This document shows, in pieces, positions 1-8,403 of a stretch of 64,000 nucleotides of DNA. The notes below the pieces were generated by a model that worked only from the letters and a program-made list of their open reading frames with translations, had not been told where the DNA came from and made no database searches. Location: the NCBI GenBank assembly GCA_017936545.1, contig JAGBFJ010000010.1, positions 1 to 64,000 on the forward strand, written 5' to 3'. Made by a program: the position numbers and the translations under genes. The stretch is from Sutterella sp. Its GTDB lineage: Bacteria > Pseudomonadota > Gammaproteobacteria > Burkholderiales > Burkholderiaceae_F. Every line of letters starts with the position of its first letter. Position 1 is the stretch's first letter.

Positions 1-1
1 C

Positions 2-91
2 AAGAACACGAATCGTCTGCTTACTCTGTGCGGTCTGGCGAACCTGCTGACGTTCGCGTGTCTGAAGGCGCGGTTAAAGGGGGCAGTGTGA
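2..91 (+). CDS. C-terminal fragment, possibly of a transposase (5' end outside window)
   Basis: An open frame enters from the left edge and ends at TGA 89-91, giving 29 residues with a leucine/alanine-rich tail (LLTLCGLANLLTF, then basic KARLK). Tails of this kind occur in IS-encoded DDE transposases, and the following spacer is AT-rich and gene-poor, as is common beside an IS element. No catalytic motif lies inside the window, so the assignment is only a guess. It could equally be the end of an unrelated small protein. Confidence 0.35.
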   Translation, partial: KNTNRLLTLCGLANLLTFACLKARLKGAV

Positions 92-498
92 CCAAAATTC
101 GCGAAATAGCCTCCGATAGGGCGTCAAACGCTCGATCCGGAGCCATTTTTAGTGATTTGGAGGGATATAGATGAGACTGACTCGCAATATCCGATTTTTC
201 AAAAAAACCGCAGTCACCCTTGAGAAGAAAACTGCGGCTTAATCAGAACATCCTTGTAGAATGATCTTCTAGATATTCATTGCATATATATTTGATATTA
301 AATAAAAAATTGTTATGGCTCAGAAAGGTTTGAAATAGGATGAAAATTTGATCTTTTTCGGGCAGATGACTGAGAAGGCCTCTGCTGCAGAGGATCCCGC
401 CGATGTTTTGTGACGCGGTGACAATGCTTGTTCATGTTCTTCGTTCGGTGCGGGAAACGCGTCAGGATCAAAAACAGAAAAAGAAAAACGCAGGCTGC
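92..498. other. Gene-poor AT-rich spacer
   Basis: No convincing gene is visible on either strand. One short frame (171-242, 23 codons, ATG preceded by GGAGGG at 160-165) has a good ribosome site, but it overlaps a hairpin and resembles nothing I know. Bases 240-360 are distinctly AT-rich compared with the rest of the window, consistent with a horizontally acquired or IS-flanking stretch. Confidence 0.5.
197..240 (-). terminator. Intrinsic terminator (leftward transcription)
   Basis: Inverted repeat 205-214 / 231-240 (AAACCGCAGT and ACTGCGGCTT, one mismatch). Read on the minus strand, the stem is followed directly by a run of seven T. No minus-strand gene is visible to its right, so it either ends an unseen transcript or protects the region to the left. 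Confidence 0.5.
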
Positions 499-512
499 TT
501 GATAAGGATCAA
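499..512. promoter_or_regulatory. FNR/Anr-type binding site
   Basis: TTGAT-AAGG-ATCAA is a perfect match to the FNR/CRP-family anaerobic consensus TTGAT-N4-ATCAA. With one more pair (C/G) the palindrome spans 498-513. It lies just upstream of a sigma70-like promoter (525-553) for yggS, with its centre about 54 bp before the predicted start point. Regulation by oxygen is inferred. Confidence 0.55.
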
Positions 513-524
513 GTAATGATCTTT

Positions 525-553
525 TTGCCGTCGCCGCGCCGATGGCCTAAACT
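525..553 (+). promoter_or_regulatory. Sigma70-like promoter of yggS
   Basis: TTGCCG (525-530), 17-bp spacer, TAAACT (548-553). The expected start of transcription is near 560, about 45 nt before the GTG start at 605. Confidence 0.5.
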
Positions 554-604
554 CTCCTGATGTGTTTTCCGGCGGGGAACCGGAACCAATAGGAGTAATT
601 GATC

Positions 605-1342
605 GTGAGCGAACTCAAGCCCGGACTGCCTGAGAGACTGGAAGCCGTGAGAGCCGCCCTGCGCGCGGAAGAAGCCCGAGCGGGCCGTCCTGCCGGCGAC
701 GTCCGGCTCATTGCCGTGGGAAAGACGTTTCCCGTCTCGGCCTGCGAACTTGCCTATCAGTGCGGTCAGCGGGACTTCGGCGAAAACTACGTTCAGGAAG
801 GCGTGGAGAAGGTCGAGGCCTTCCGAGCTTCGCACCCCCAGGATCCCGGCGTCTGGCACTTCATCGGCCCGATTCAGAGCAACAAAACCCGGGCCGTTGC
901 CGAACATTTCGACTGGGTGCATTCCGTCGATCGTCTGAAGATCGCCGCCCGTCTGGCTGCCCAGCGCCCGGCCGGCATGCCGCCCCTCAACGTGCTCATC
1001 GAAGTTAACATCGACGGCGAGCCGACCAAGTCGGGCGTCACGCCGTCCGAAGCGGAAGCGCTGGCTGCGGAGATTGTGCTCATGCCGGGCCTTCGTCTGA
1101 GGGGGCTGATGGCCATTCCGGCACCGGCTTCTTCGAGTGAGGAAAGACGTGAGCCGCTCCATGCCATGAAGCGGCTGTTCGATCGTCTGCGCATGCGTTT
1201 TCCGACCATGGACACGCTTTCGATGGGCATGAGCGCCGATATGACCGAAGCAGTGGACGAGGGTGCCACCATGGTCCGCATCGGCAGCGCCGTGTTCGGA
1301 CCGCGCGACTATTCGCATGCCTGCCGGGCTGAGGCGGGCTGA
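605..1342 (+). CDS. yggS: YggS/PROSC-family PLP-binding protein (PLP homeostasis)
   Basis: A protein of about 245 aa of the YggS/PLPBP family, a single-domain alanine-racemase-fold protein that carries pyridoxal 5'-phosphate and buffers the vitamin B6 pool. Family landmarks are visible: AVGKTFP, whose Lys binds PLP, then GENYVQE, HFIGPIQSNK, EVNIDGEPTKSGV and SMGMSADMTEAV, with IGSAVFG near the C-terminus. GTG 605 is preferred over TTG 599 because AGGAGT at 591-596 gives 8-nt spacing to GTG but only 2 to TTG. The gene stands alone, apparently driven by the promoter and FNR-like site upstream. No catalytic role is established for the family. Confidence 0.93.
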   Translation: MSELKPGLPERLEAVRAALRAEEARAGRPAGDVRLIAVGKTFPVSACELAYQCGQRDFGENYVQEGVEKVEAFRASHPQDPGVWHFIGPIQSNKTRAVAEHFDWVHSVDRLKIAARLAAQRPAGMPPLNVLIEVNIDGEPTKSGVTPSEAEALAAEIVLMPGLRLRGLMAIPAPASSSEERREPLHAMKRLFDRLRMRFPTMDTLSMGMSADMTEAVDEGATMVRIGSAVFGPRDYSHACRAEAG

Positions 1343-1464
1343 ATGTCGTATAGGGATATCCCGAGCCGCGGTGGTAGCCGACTTTCCGTGATAACCCTAA
1401 CAAAGGCTGCGGCACAGGGAATTCAAAGAGGTACGTCTTTTTAGGGGGTTCCACTATCGGCGTA

Positions 1465-1493
1465 TGGACAGGCTAGACGGCTTACCCTATGAT
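1465..1493 (+). promoter_or_regulatory. Sigma70-like promoter of the ugp operon
   Basis: TGGACA (1465-1470), 17-bp spacer, TATGAT (1488-1493), about 120 nt before the ugpB start. The rest of the yggS-ugpB gap (1343-1620) holds no gene. Confidence 0.5.
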
Positions 1494-1620
1494 CATTAAT
1501 CAGACGGATAGTTTTCGTCAAAAGGAGTATGCCTTTCCTCCTTTATGGAAGTGCCGCCGGAGTGTTTCGGATGCTGCTGTCGGCGCCTGGCAAAGGCCCC
1601 CTGTGCTCAAAGGAGATCAG

Positions 1621-2938
1621 CATGAGCAAAAAGTTTGTCGCTGCCGGAGTGATGGCGGCGTCCCTTCTGACTGCGACGGCAGCCGGAGCCGCTCCCACCG
1701 AAATCACGATGTGGCATGCGATGGCCAACACTCTCGGCGATTGGGTTGCCGATGTGACGAAGGACTTCAACGCCAAGAACCCCCAGTGCCGCCTCACCTC
1801 GACCTACAAGGGCAGCTATGACCAGACCATGACGTCGGGCATCGCCGCGCACCGCGCAGGCCGTTCGCCCAACATTCTGCAGGTCTTCGAAGTCGGCACG
1901 GCTACGATGATGTTCAGCAAGGGGGCCATTGTTCCGGTCGGCGAACTGCTTGACAAGGCAGGCTACAAGTTCGATCCGAAGCAGTACATCCCGGCGGTCT
2001 ACGGCTACTACTCCACCTCCGACGGCCGCATGCTCAGCTATCCCTTCAACTCCTCCACCACGGTTCTCTACCTCAACCTCACCAAATTCAAGAAGGCAGG
2101 TCTTCCGACCGAGCCCGACAAGCTGCCTCGCACCTGGCCTGAAATCGAAAAGGCCGCCAAGGCTCTCAAGGACGCCGGCGAAGCCTGCCCGATGACCACT
2201 TCCTGGATGGGCTGGACGCAGCTTGAAAGCTTCTCCACCTGGCACAACGTCGAATACGCCACGCTGCGCAACGGCTTCGACGGCACGGGCGCCCGCCTCA
2301 AGATCGATTCTCCGCTGCATCAGCGCCATATTGAAAACCTGGCCCGCATGGCAAAGGAAGGCCTCTTCATCTACAAGGGCCGCGGCAATCTGGCCGACGC
2401 TACCTTCTATTCCGGCGAATGCGCGATCAACATGGGTTCCTCCGGCACGCTTGCCAACATTCGCCGCAATGCAAAGTTCGAGTACATGACGATGCCGATG
2501 CCCTACTATCCGGACGTGCCCGATGCGCCTCAGAACACGGCGATCGGCGGCGCCTCCCTCTGGGCGATGGCCGGCAAGCCTGAAGCGGAAAACCGCTGCG
2601 TGGCCGACTTCTTCAACTATCTTTCCGATCCGCAGGTTCAGGCCAACAACCATATGCGCACGGGCTATCTCCCGGTGACGCAGAAGGCCTTCGAAATCGC
2701 GAGGGAAAGCGGCTACTACGAAAAGAACCCGGGTGCCGACGTGGCTGTCAAGCAGATGCTCAAGACCACGGACAAGAGCCGCGGCATCCGTCTCGGCTAT
2801 CTGCCCAACATCCGCACGATTGTCGACGAAGAGTTTGAAAAGATCTGGTCGGGCAAGGTTTCGGCCAAGCAGGCTCTCGATGCAGCGGTCCGCCGCGGCA
2901 ACGAGCAGCTCGCACGCTTTGAACGCGTGACGAAGTAA
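1621..2938 (+). CDS. ugpB: Glycerol-3-phosphate-type ABC importer, periplasmic binding protein
   Basis: 439 aa, the length of E. coli UgpB. It has a Sec signal peptide (MSKKF, hydrophobic core, AGAAP cleavage region near residue 24) followed by a cluster B solute-binding fold beginning EITMWHAMANTLGDWV, as in UgpB. ATG 1621 is preceded by AAAGGAGATC; the frame extends upstream but without a ribosome site. It captures the substrate in the periplasm and delivers it to UgpAE. Sn-glycerol-3-phosphate or glycerophosphodiesters are the likely ligands by homology, although related importers of sugars cannot be excluded. It is the first gene of ugpBAEC. Confidence 0.88.
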
Positions 2939-2959
2939 CTCTTCAGAAACCGCCGAAGT

Positions 2960-3007
2960 GCGCTTCAGCCGCGAAGGCTGAGGCGCCTTCTGCCGTGCTT
3001 CGGGCAG
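2960..3007 (+). other. Intercistronic stem-loops between ugpB and ugpA
   Basis: GCGCTTCAGCC (2960-2970), a 5-nt loop, and GGCTGAGGCGC (2976-2986) form an 11-bp stem. A second smaller stem, CTGCC (2990-2994) with GGCAG (3003-3007), follows. There is no T tract, so this is more likely an mRNA-stabilising or processing element than a terminator. Such elements raise the level of a binding protein relative to its membrane partners, as seen for malE-malF. Confidence 0.55.
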
Positions 3008-3085
3008 CGGCCCTCAGCCCGGTCCGCGCAGGCGGTTCGGGTCCAGACCTGTCCGGGGCGACGACACCATCAGAGTAAGAACAAA

Positions 3086-3967
3086 GTGGAAAAAAGAGTC
3101 GTATTCCAAAACCGGTGGCTGCCGTATCTTCTGGTGCTGCCGCAGCTCGCCATTACGCTCATCTTCTTCTTCCTTCCCGCGGGTCAGGCCATTTATCAGT
3201 CCGTGCTGATGCAGGACCCATTCGGTCTGAGCACCGAATTCGTCGGGTTGCAGAACTTCGTCGTTCTGTTTGAAGATCCCAATTCCATCTCGAGCTTCAA
3301 GATCACGATGGTCTTCTCGGCGCTTGTCGCCTTCCTCGGCCTCGCGATCAGTCTTCTTCTGGCCGTCTGCGCTGACCGCGTGATCCGCGGCGCCAACGCC
3401 TACAAATCCTTCCTCATCATTCCGTACGCCGTGGCGCCTGCCGTCGCCGGCGTGCTGTGGATGTTCATCTTCAATCCGACGCTCGGTGTGCTTGCCTACG
3501 CCATGAAGGGTTTCGGCATCAGCTGGAACTATCTCGTCAACGCCGACCAGGCGCTCATCCTTCTCGTGGTGGCCGCCGTCTGGAAGCAGGTGAGCTACAA
3601 CTTCATCTTCTTCCTGGCCGGTCTTCAGGCCATTCCGCGTTCGCTTCTTGAAGCGGCCGCGATGGACGGCGCTGGACCCTTCCGCCGCTTCTGGTCGGTG
3701 GTCTTCCCGCTTCTTTCGCCCACGACCTTCTTCCTTCTCGTGATGAACATCGTCTACGCGTTCTTCGACACGTTCGCCATTGTCGACGCGACGACGCAGG
3801 GCGGCCCGGGTCAGGACACGAACATTCTCGTCTACAAAGTGTTCGTCGACGGCTTCCGCAACATGGACTTCGGCGGTTCCGCCGCTCAGTCCGTCGTGCT
3901 GATGGTCATGGTGATCATTCTCACGGTCATTCAGTTCCGCTTCATCGAGCGGCGAGTCAACTACTGA
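3086..3967 (+). CDS. ugpA: Glycerol-3-phosphate-type ABC importer, permease UgpA
   Basis: 293 aa inner-membrane permease with six predicted membrane segments and the EAA loop LEAAAMDGAGPFRRF...PLLSP (about residues 190-215), which contacts the ATPase. It starts at GTG 3086 (VEKRVVFQNRWLPYLLVLPQL), matching the N-terminus of UgpA. The ribosome site (AGTAAG) is weak, fitting lower expression than ugpB. It pairs with UgpE 15 nt downstream to form the channel. Substrate as for ugpB. Confidence 0.9.
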   Translation: MEKRVVFQNRWLPYLLVLPQLAITLIFFFLPAGQAIYQSVLMQDPFGLSTEFVGLQNFVVLFEDPNSISSFKITMVFSALVAFLGLAISLLLAVCADRVIRGANAYKSFLIIPYAVAPAVAGVLWMFIFNPTLGVLAYAMKGFGISWNYLVNADQALILLVVAAVWKQVSYNFIFFLAGLQAIPRSLLEAAAMDGAGPFRRFWSVVFPLLSPTTFFLLVMNIVYAFFDTFAIVDATTQGGPGQDTNILVYKVFVDGFRNMDFGGSAAQSVVLMVMVIILTVIQFRFIERRVNY

Positions 3968-3982
3968 CGGGAGGCGGACATC

Positions 3983-4831
3983 ATGGTTGAAAATCGTCCC
4001 TGGCTTAATTTCTTCACGCATCTGACGCTGATTCTCGGCATCATCGTGGTTGTCTTCCCGGTTTACGTCGCGTTCGTCGCGTCGACGCAGACCGCCGTGG
4101 AAGTCGAACAGGCTCCGATGAGTCTGATTCCGGGCACCCACATGATCGAGAACTATCTGCAGATTCTCACCGAGGGCGGCGGCACGGCCTCCCGCGCGCC
4201 GGTCGGCCGCATGCTCTTTGTGTCGCTCGTTATGGCGCTCGGCATTTCGATCGGCAAGATTCTCATCTCGCTCATCTCGGCCTTCGCCATCGTCTACTTC
4301 AAGTTCCCCGGCCGCAAGCTCTGCTTCTGGCTCATCTTCATCACGCTGATGCTGCCGGTCGAAGTCCGCATTTCGCCCACCTATGAGGTGATGGCCGGAC
4401 TGCACCTGCTCGACAGCTGGGGCGGCCTCATCCTGCCGGTGATTGCCTCGGCAACGGCGACGTTCCTCTTCAGGCAGTTCTTCCTGACGGTGCCCGACGA
4501 GCTCACGGAAGCCGCCCGCATGGACGGCGCTGGTCCGATGCGCTTCTTCTTCACGATTCTGATGCCGCTGTCGCTCACCAACATCGCGGCCATGTTCGTG
4601 ATTCAGTTCATCTACGGCTGGAACCAGTACCTGTGGCCGCTTCTCGTCACGACGTCGGAAGACATGTACCCGATCGTGATCGGCATCAAGCGCATGATCG
4701 GCGGCGGCGACTCCGCCAATGAATGGAACCTCATCATGGCAACCGCCATGCTCGCAATGATCCCGCCCGCGCTGGTCGTGACGCTCATGCAGCGCTGGTT
4801 CGTCAAGGGTCTCGTCGATACGGAAAAATAA
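3983..4831 (+). CDS. ugpE: Glycerol-3-phosphate-type ABC importer, permease UgpE
   Basis: 282 aa, six predicted membrane segments, EAA motif [24 protein letters not shown] (about residues 170-195), and a C-terminal [12 protein letters not shown] typical of UgpE. ATG 3983 is preceded by GGGAGG. It follows ugpA by 15 nt and precedes ugpC by 12 nt, so the three are translated from one message. Confidence 0.9.
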   Translation: MVENRPWLNFFTHLTLILGIIVVVFPVYVAFVASTQTAVEVEQAPMSLIPGTHMIENYLQILTEGGGTASRAPVGRMLFVSLVMALGISIGKILISLISAFAIVYFKFPGRKLCFWLIFITLMLPVEVRISPTYEVMAGLHLLDSWGGLILPVIASATATFLFRQFFLTVPDELTEAARMDGAGPMRFFFTILMPLSLTNIAAMFVIQFIYGWNQYLWPLLVTTSEDMYPIVIGIKRMIGGGDSANEWNLIMATAMLAMIPPALVVTLMQRWFVKGLVDTEK

Positions 4832-4843
4832 GAGAAACAGATT

Positions 4844-5920
4844 ATGGCTAGCATTCAATTCAAGGACATCCGCAAGAGCTACGGCGAGGTGGCCGTCGTT
4901 CACGGCATTTCTCTCAATATCCGCGACGGCGAATTCATCGTGATCGTCGGTCCGTCGGGCTGCGGCAAGTCGACGCTTCTGCGCATGGTGGCGGGTCTCG
5001 AACCCATCACTTCGGGCGAACTCGTGATCGGCGACCGCGTGGTCAACAATCTCGAGCCGAAGGACCGCGACTGCGCGATGGTCTTCCAGAACTACGCGCT
5101 TTATCCGCACATGAGCGTGTACGACAACATGGCCTACGGTCTTAAGATCCGCCGCGTCGACAAGGCGGAAATCGACCGCCGCGTGCAGGAGGCGGCCAAG
5201 ATGCTCGAACTCTCCCATCTGCTCGAGCGCCGTCCCCGTCAGCTTTCCGGCGGCCAGCGTCAGCGCGTCGCCATGGGTCGCGCCATCGTGCGCGAACCGG
5301 CGGTCTTCCTGTTTGACGAACCGCTCTCGAACCTCGATGCCAAGCTTCGCGTCCAGACCCGTCTGCAGATCCAGAAGCTTCACCGCCGTCTCAAGACCAC
5401 GAGCCTATACGTGACTCACGACCAGGTCGAGGCCATGACGCTCGCTCACCGCATGATCGTGATGAACGGCGGCGTAGCTGAACAGGTCGGCACGCCCAAG
5501 GAGGTCTACGACGATCCTGAAACGATGTTCGTTGCGAACTTCATCGGCTCGCCTCCGATGAACCTCGTTCACTGCCGCGTGTCGGATGACGGCATGCGCT
5601 TGGAACACGAGGGCGCTTCGCTCGAACTGCCGGCGCCTGCGAAGGCGCTCGCCGGCCGTCAGGTCGTGCTCGGCGTGCGTCCCGAACACGTGGAAGTGCT
5701 GCCCGAAGGCGGCTTCGGCACCTGCGAAGTGGAAACCGTTGAGGCGCTCGGCGCCGATCATCTGATCCACGGCAGCCTGCTCGGGCAGAACGTGGTCTTC
5801 CGCGTCGACAATGCCTGCTACATTCCGGAAACGGGAGGCCGCTGCGGCATCCGCTTCCCGTCCAAGGCCGTCCATTGGTTTGATCCGGAATCCACCAAGC
5901 GGATCCGTCTGGCTGACTGA
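4844..5920 (+). CDS. ugpC: Glycerol-3-phosphate-type ABC importer, ATPase UgpC
   Basis: 358 aa ATPase of the MalK/UgpC class. The N-terminal nucleotide-binding domain has Walker [10 protein letters not shown], signature [15 protein letters not shown], Walker [15 protein letters not shown] and switch His in YVTHDQVEA. From about residue 240 there is the OB-type regulatory domain ([11 protein letters not shown]). It powers the UgpAE channel. The end of the gene (from 5879) and its terminator recur in diverged form at 7802-7916. Confidence 0.92.
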   Translation: MASIQFKDIRKSYGEVAVVHGISLNIRDGEFIVIVGPSGCGKSTLLRMVAGLEPITSGELVIGDRVVNNLEPKDRDCAMVFQNYALYPHMSVYDNMAYGLKIRRVDKAEIDRRVQEAAKMLELSHLLERRPRQLSGGQRQRVAMGRAIVREPAVFLFDEPLSNLDAKLRVQTRLQIQKLHRRLKTTSLYVTHDQVEAMTLAHRMIVMNGGVAEQVGTPKEVYDDPETMFVANFIGSPPMNLVHCRVSDDGMRLEHEGASLELPAPAKALAGRQVVLGVRPEHVEVLPEGGFGTCEVETVEALGADHLIHGSLLGQNVVFRVDNACYIPETGGRCGIRFPSKAVHWFDPESTKRIRLAD

Positions 5921-5995
5921 TTTCCGGACACGCATCGGATGAAATGAAAGCTTCGTTCTTCCCTGTCGCTGCAGGGAGAACGAAGCTTTTTTGCA
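5879..5995 (+). repeat. Direct repeat copy A (ugpC tail plus terminator)
   Basis: The last 42 nt of ugpC, the spacer and the terminator hairpin match 7802-7916 by eye at roughly 70%. Shared anchors in order are TTTG, GGAATC, ACC, AGCG, ATCCGT, GGCTGACT, CTTCGTTCTTC, GGGAGAACG and TTTTTTGCA. This copy is the functional one. Confidence 0.65.
5947..5992 (+). terminator. Intrinsic terminator of the ugp operon
   Basis: AAAGCTTCGTTC...CCCTG pairs with CAGGG...GAACGAAGCTT across a short loop, followed by six T. Confidence 0.85.
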
Positions 5996-6108
5996 CGGGA
6001 AGTCCCGGCAGACCGGATGCCTGAAAGAGCCGGGAGGCCGGCACAGACAGTCCGATCGCGGTTTTTTCGGGCATACTGATCAAATATGCTGTTTCTTAGG
6101 AGATTCGC

Positions 6109-7760
6109 ATGTCCGATAATGCGTAGAGTCTGAATTTCTGTCAAAGGACGAGATTATCGGCCTGATCCGTTCGCTGCCTGATCCCCCTCGCGGCTACTGC
6201 AGCTGGATTTTCGTCGGTGCGTGCGATCTGGCGAAGGCACTTCTGGCCAGCCGCGACGCCGTCAAAACGGTGTCCGCAATCGACGGCCTGTCATCGGAGG
6301 CTGTCCGGCAGACGGACATCGCCTTTTCCGCCGTTGCAGCGCTTCGTCAGAAGGCGCTGTCTTTTGAGCGGAAGTACGGACAGACAGACTTTGCCGGGGA
6401 ATTCGGCGAAGAGCTTGCCGAAGCCATCGGATTCGATAAAAAATTCGCTCTCGGAGAGTTGTTCGCGGATATTGATGAGCCTATCGCGACGCTCCTTGAT
6501 GAAAGAGACGAGGAGGGCGATTACGAGGCTCTTCTTCAGACTCGCTTGCAGGAAACGGATCTCCCGGACGAAAAGAAGGCGAGGTTCCTTCGAGTCTGGG
6601 AATCGCTGTCCGAAATCCCGAACGCTCCTTTGCTTGATGATGAAACCGTGAGTTCGCTTGTGTCCGTCTCCGACGAGGAGCTCGAGCGCCTGATCGGCAG
6701 ACTCCCGCCCAAGCTGCGGGCGCTTTACTCCTTCATGCACAACCGGCTGATGGGTCGCATTCTGGCCAGGACCGGCGATCGGCTTTCGGTTGCCGAAGAG
6801 TTGCTTCAGGAAGAGATGGATGACGAGAACGACCGGCAGGCTGTGCTCGAACAGATCGTCTGGTCGGCTCGTCTTTTCCTCGTATTCAGCCGTCGGCGGA
6901 ACGCTTCGCGCCGAAGGGAGACACGCCGACGGACAGATTCATTCGTCCGCTTCTCGAGACGGTAGAAGAGAATATTGATGTTTTCATGCCGCTGGCCGAC
7001 GGACTCCTTACGCTCTACAGCGCCGCTGCCGCACTCGAAGGAGTCGAACTGCCGGCGCTGTCCATGCGTATCGGTGATGATGCTTTGGCTAAGGAGGAGA
7101 AGACGGCTGCGGAACTTGCCGAGATTTTTCTGATGCTGGGCGGCTTCGGCAGCGGCTTTGCCGATGAGGACCATCCCGGATGCCCGGGCTTTGACGGAGA
7201 GGCGATTTGGCGTGCGCTTCGGACCAATCTGTCGACGGCTGAAGCGCACCGCATCGGACAGGCGCTCTGCAGCGTGCTGTTTCCTCTTTCCAGACTCGGT
7301 GACGACGAAAGGATCTATCGCTGCTTCAAGAAGGTCGATCAGTGTCCGAATGACGACCTTTTTGATCGGACTCAGGAATGGCTTGTTCCTCTGATGGCCG
7401 CATCGGGCGCCTATGTTGATATTGAAGGACCGATTCCGGAATCGATCTCGACGCTTTTCCATCCGAAGACGGCGGCTCAGGCGGAGGGCGATTGAGGATC
7501 TTATCGAGCGCTTTCCTTCTGTATTGAAGGCGCTTCCTGACGACATTCGGGAAGACGTCGTTGTCGGATTTTTCTCTGCAGGGATCCTCGGCCAGGGACT
7601 TCTGAGACTGCCGGAGGAGATGCGCCGGAAACTGTATGAGTGCAAAGCCGGCGAGGACGATTTTCTGGCGTTCGAAGACGAGCAGACGTCGATTCTGGTC
7701 ATGCTCGGCGTGCAGGCAGACAAGCTCTTGGCGGAGCAGGACGGCCCGGATCATGTCTGA
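6109..7760 (+). pseudogene. Frameshifted gene for an unknown acidic, helical protein of about 550 aa
   Basis: I do not recognise the family. ATG 6109 has a good ribosome site (TAGGAG, 6097-6102) and begins MSDNA, then meets a stop. Restoring one G near 6124 gives VESEFLSKDEIIGLIRSLP and a long frame from there. A second lost G near 6888-6893 moves the reading into AERFAPKGDTPTD. An extra G near 7487-7490 moves it into EAIEDLIERFPSVLK, ending at TGA 7758-7760. Corrected, the frames form one continuous protein of about 550 residues, rich in Glu/Asp/Leu, with no signal peptide, membrane segment or obvious catalytic motif. It lies between two diverged copies of the ugpC tail. It is either a decaying gene or an intact gene with base-calling errors. 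Confidence 0.6.
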
Positions 7761-7801
7761 CCTGCTGTCTGTCTTGTCAGACTGTTTGGGTAGTGTGCGG
7801 A

Positions 7802-7916
7802 TTTGCTTGGAATCAACCGAGCGAATCCGTTCGGCTGACTCTCTGCAAGAAACTTAGCGGATAGAATGTGAACTTCGTTCTTCTCTATCTCAGAGGGGAG
7901 AACGCCGTTTTTTGCA
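7802..7916 (+). repeat. Direct repeat copy B (diverged ugpC tail plus terminator)
   Basis: In the original frame, 7798-7839 still encodes RICLESTERIRSAD, against [11 protein letters not shown] at the end of UgpC, followed by a related hairpin and TTTTTTGCA. It is the remnant of a duplication that now flanks the disrupted gene at 6109-7760. Confidence 0.6.
7876..7913 (+). terminator. Intrinsic terminator (repeat copy B)
   Basis: CGTTCTTCTC (7876-7885) pairs with GGGGAGAACG (7895-7904), using two G-T wobbles, followed by a six-T run (7908-7913). It closes the disrupted gene. Confidence 0.75.
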
Positions 7917-7944
7917 TTGGTAAACCGGATTTGAACAGCGAACA

Positions 7945-8382
7945 ATGACGGACTGGCTCACCGAATGGCTGGCGGGATCCTCGGCGGAATGGGCGCTTTT
8001 TGTGAGCGCTTTCGTTTCAGCCACGCTCTTTCCCGGCGGCAGCGAAGTGCTGCTGGCCGGCGCACTGGCGGCCGGCGGCGGGACGGAGCGCATGCTTCGT
8101 CTGATTCTGATCGCAGCAGCCGGCAACACGCTCGGCGGCATGACGAGCTGGGTGATCGGCCGCTTCGTTCCCAATCGGACGGAGGAAGGCCGGGCAGCGG
8201 CATGGCTGCGGCGTTTCGGGGCGCCCGCCCTCTTTTTCTCCTGGGTGCCCGTCGTCGGCGATGCCATTCCGCTGGCGGCAGGCTGGCTGCGCATTGGCTG
8301 GCTTCCGGCCCTGTTCTGGATCGGTCTCGGAAAGCTGGTGCGTTATCTGGCCGTCTCGTGGGCGACGCTGTCGCTTCTCTGA
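7945..8382 (+). CDS. DedA/YqaA-like (SNARE-associated) membrane protein
   Basis: 145 aa, strongly hydrophobic, about four membrane segments. ATLFPGGSEVLL near the N-terminus and the glycine-rich AAGNTLGGMTSWVIG followed by RFGAPALFFSWVPVVGD are the landmarks of YqaA, the short branch of the DedA/VTT superfamily. DedA proteins affect membrane integrity and lipid-carrier recycling, and YqaA itself has no settled role. The next gene starts 21 nt downstream, so the two are probably co-transcribed. Confidence 0.75.
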   Translation: MTDWLTEWLAGSSAEWALFVSAFVSATLFPGGSEVLLAGALAAGGGTERMLRLILIAAAGNTLGGMTSWVIGRFVPNRTEEGRAAAWLRRFGAPALFFSWVPVVGDAIPLAAGWLRIGWLPALFWIGLGKLVRYLAVSWATLSLL

Positions 8383-8403
8383 CGCATCAGCGAAGGAATC
8401 TTT

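Noticed and set aside
171..242. 23-codon peptide with a good ribosome site
   Set aside because: It overlaps both arms of the terminator hairpin and has no likeness to known small proteins. It is kept only as a note in the spacer entry.
3014..5383. 789-codon open frame on the minus strand opposite ugpA-ugpE-ugpC
   Set aside because: It is a shadow of codon bias in the real genes: His/Asp/Glu/Arg-rich low-complexity text with no family likeness, no ribosome site, and fully overlapped by three intact ABC genes.
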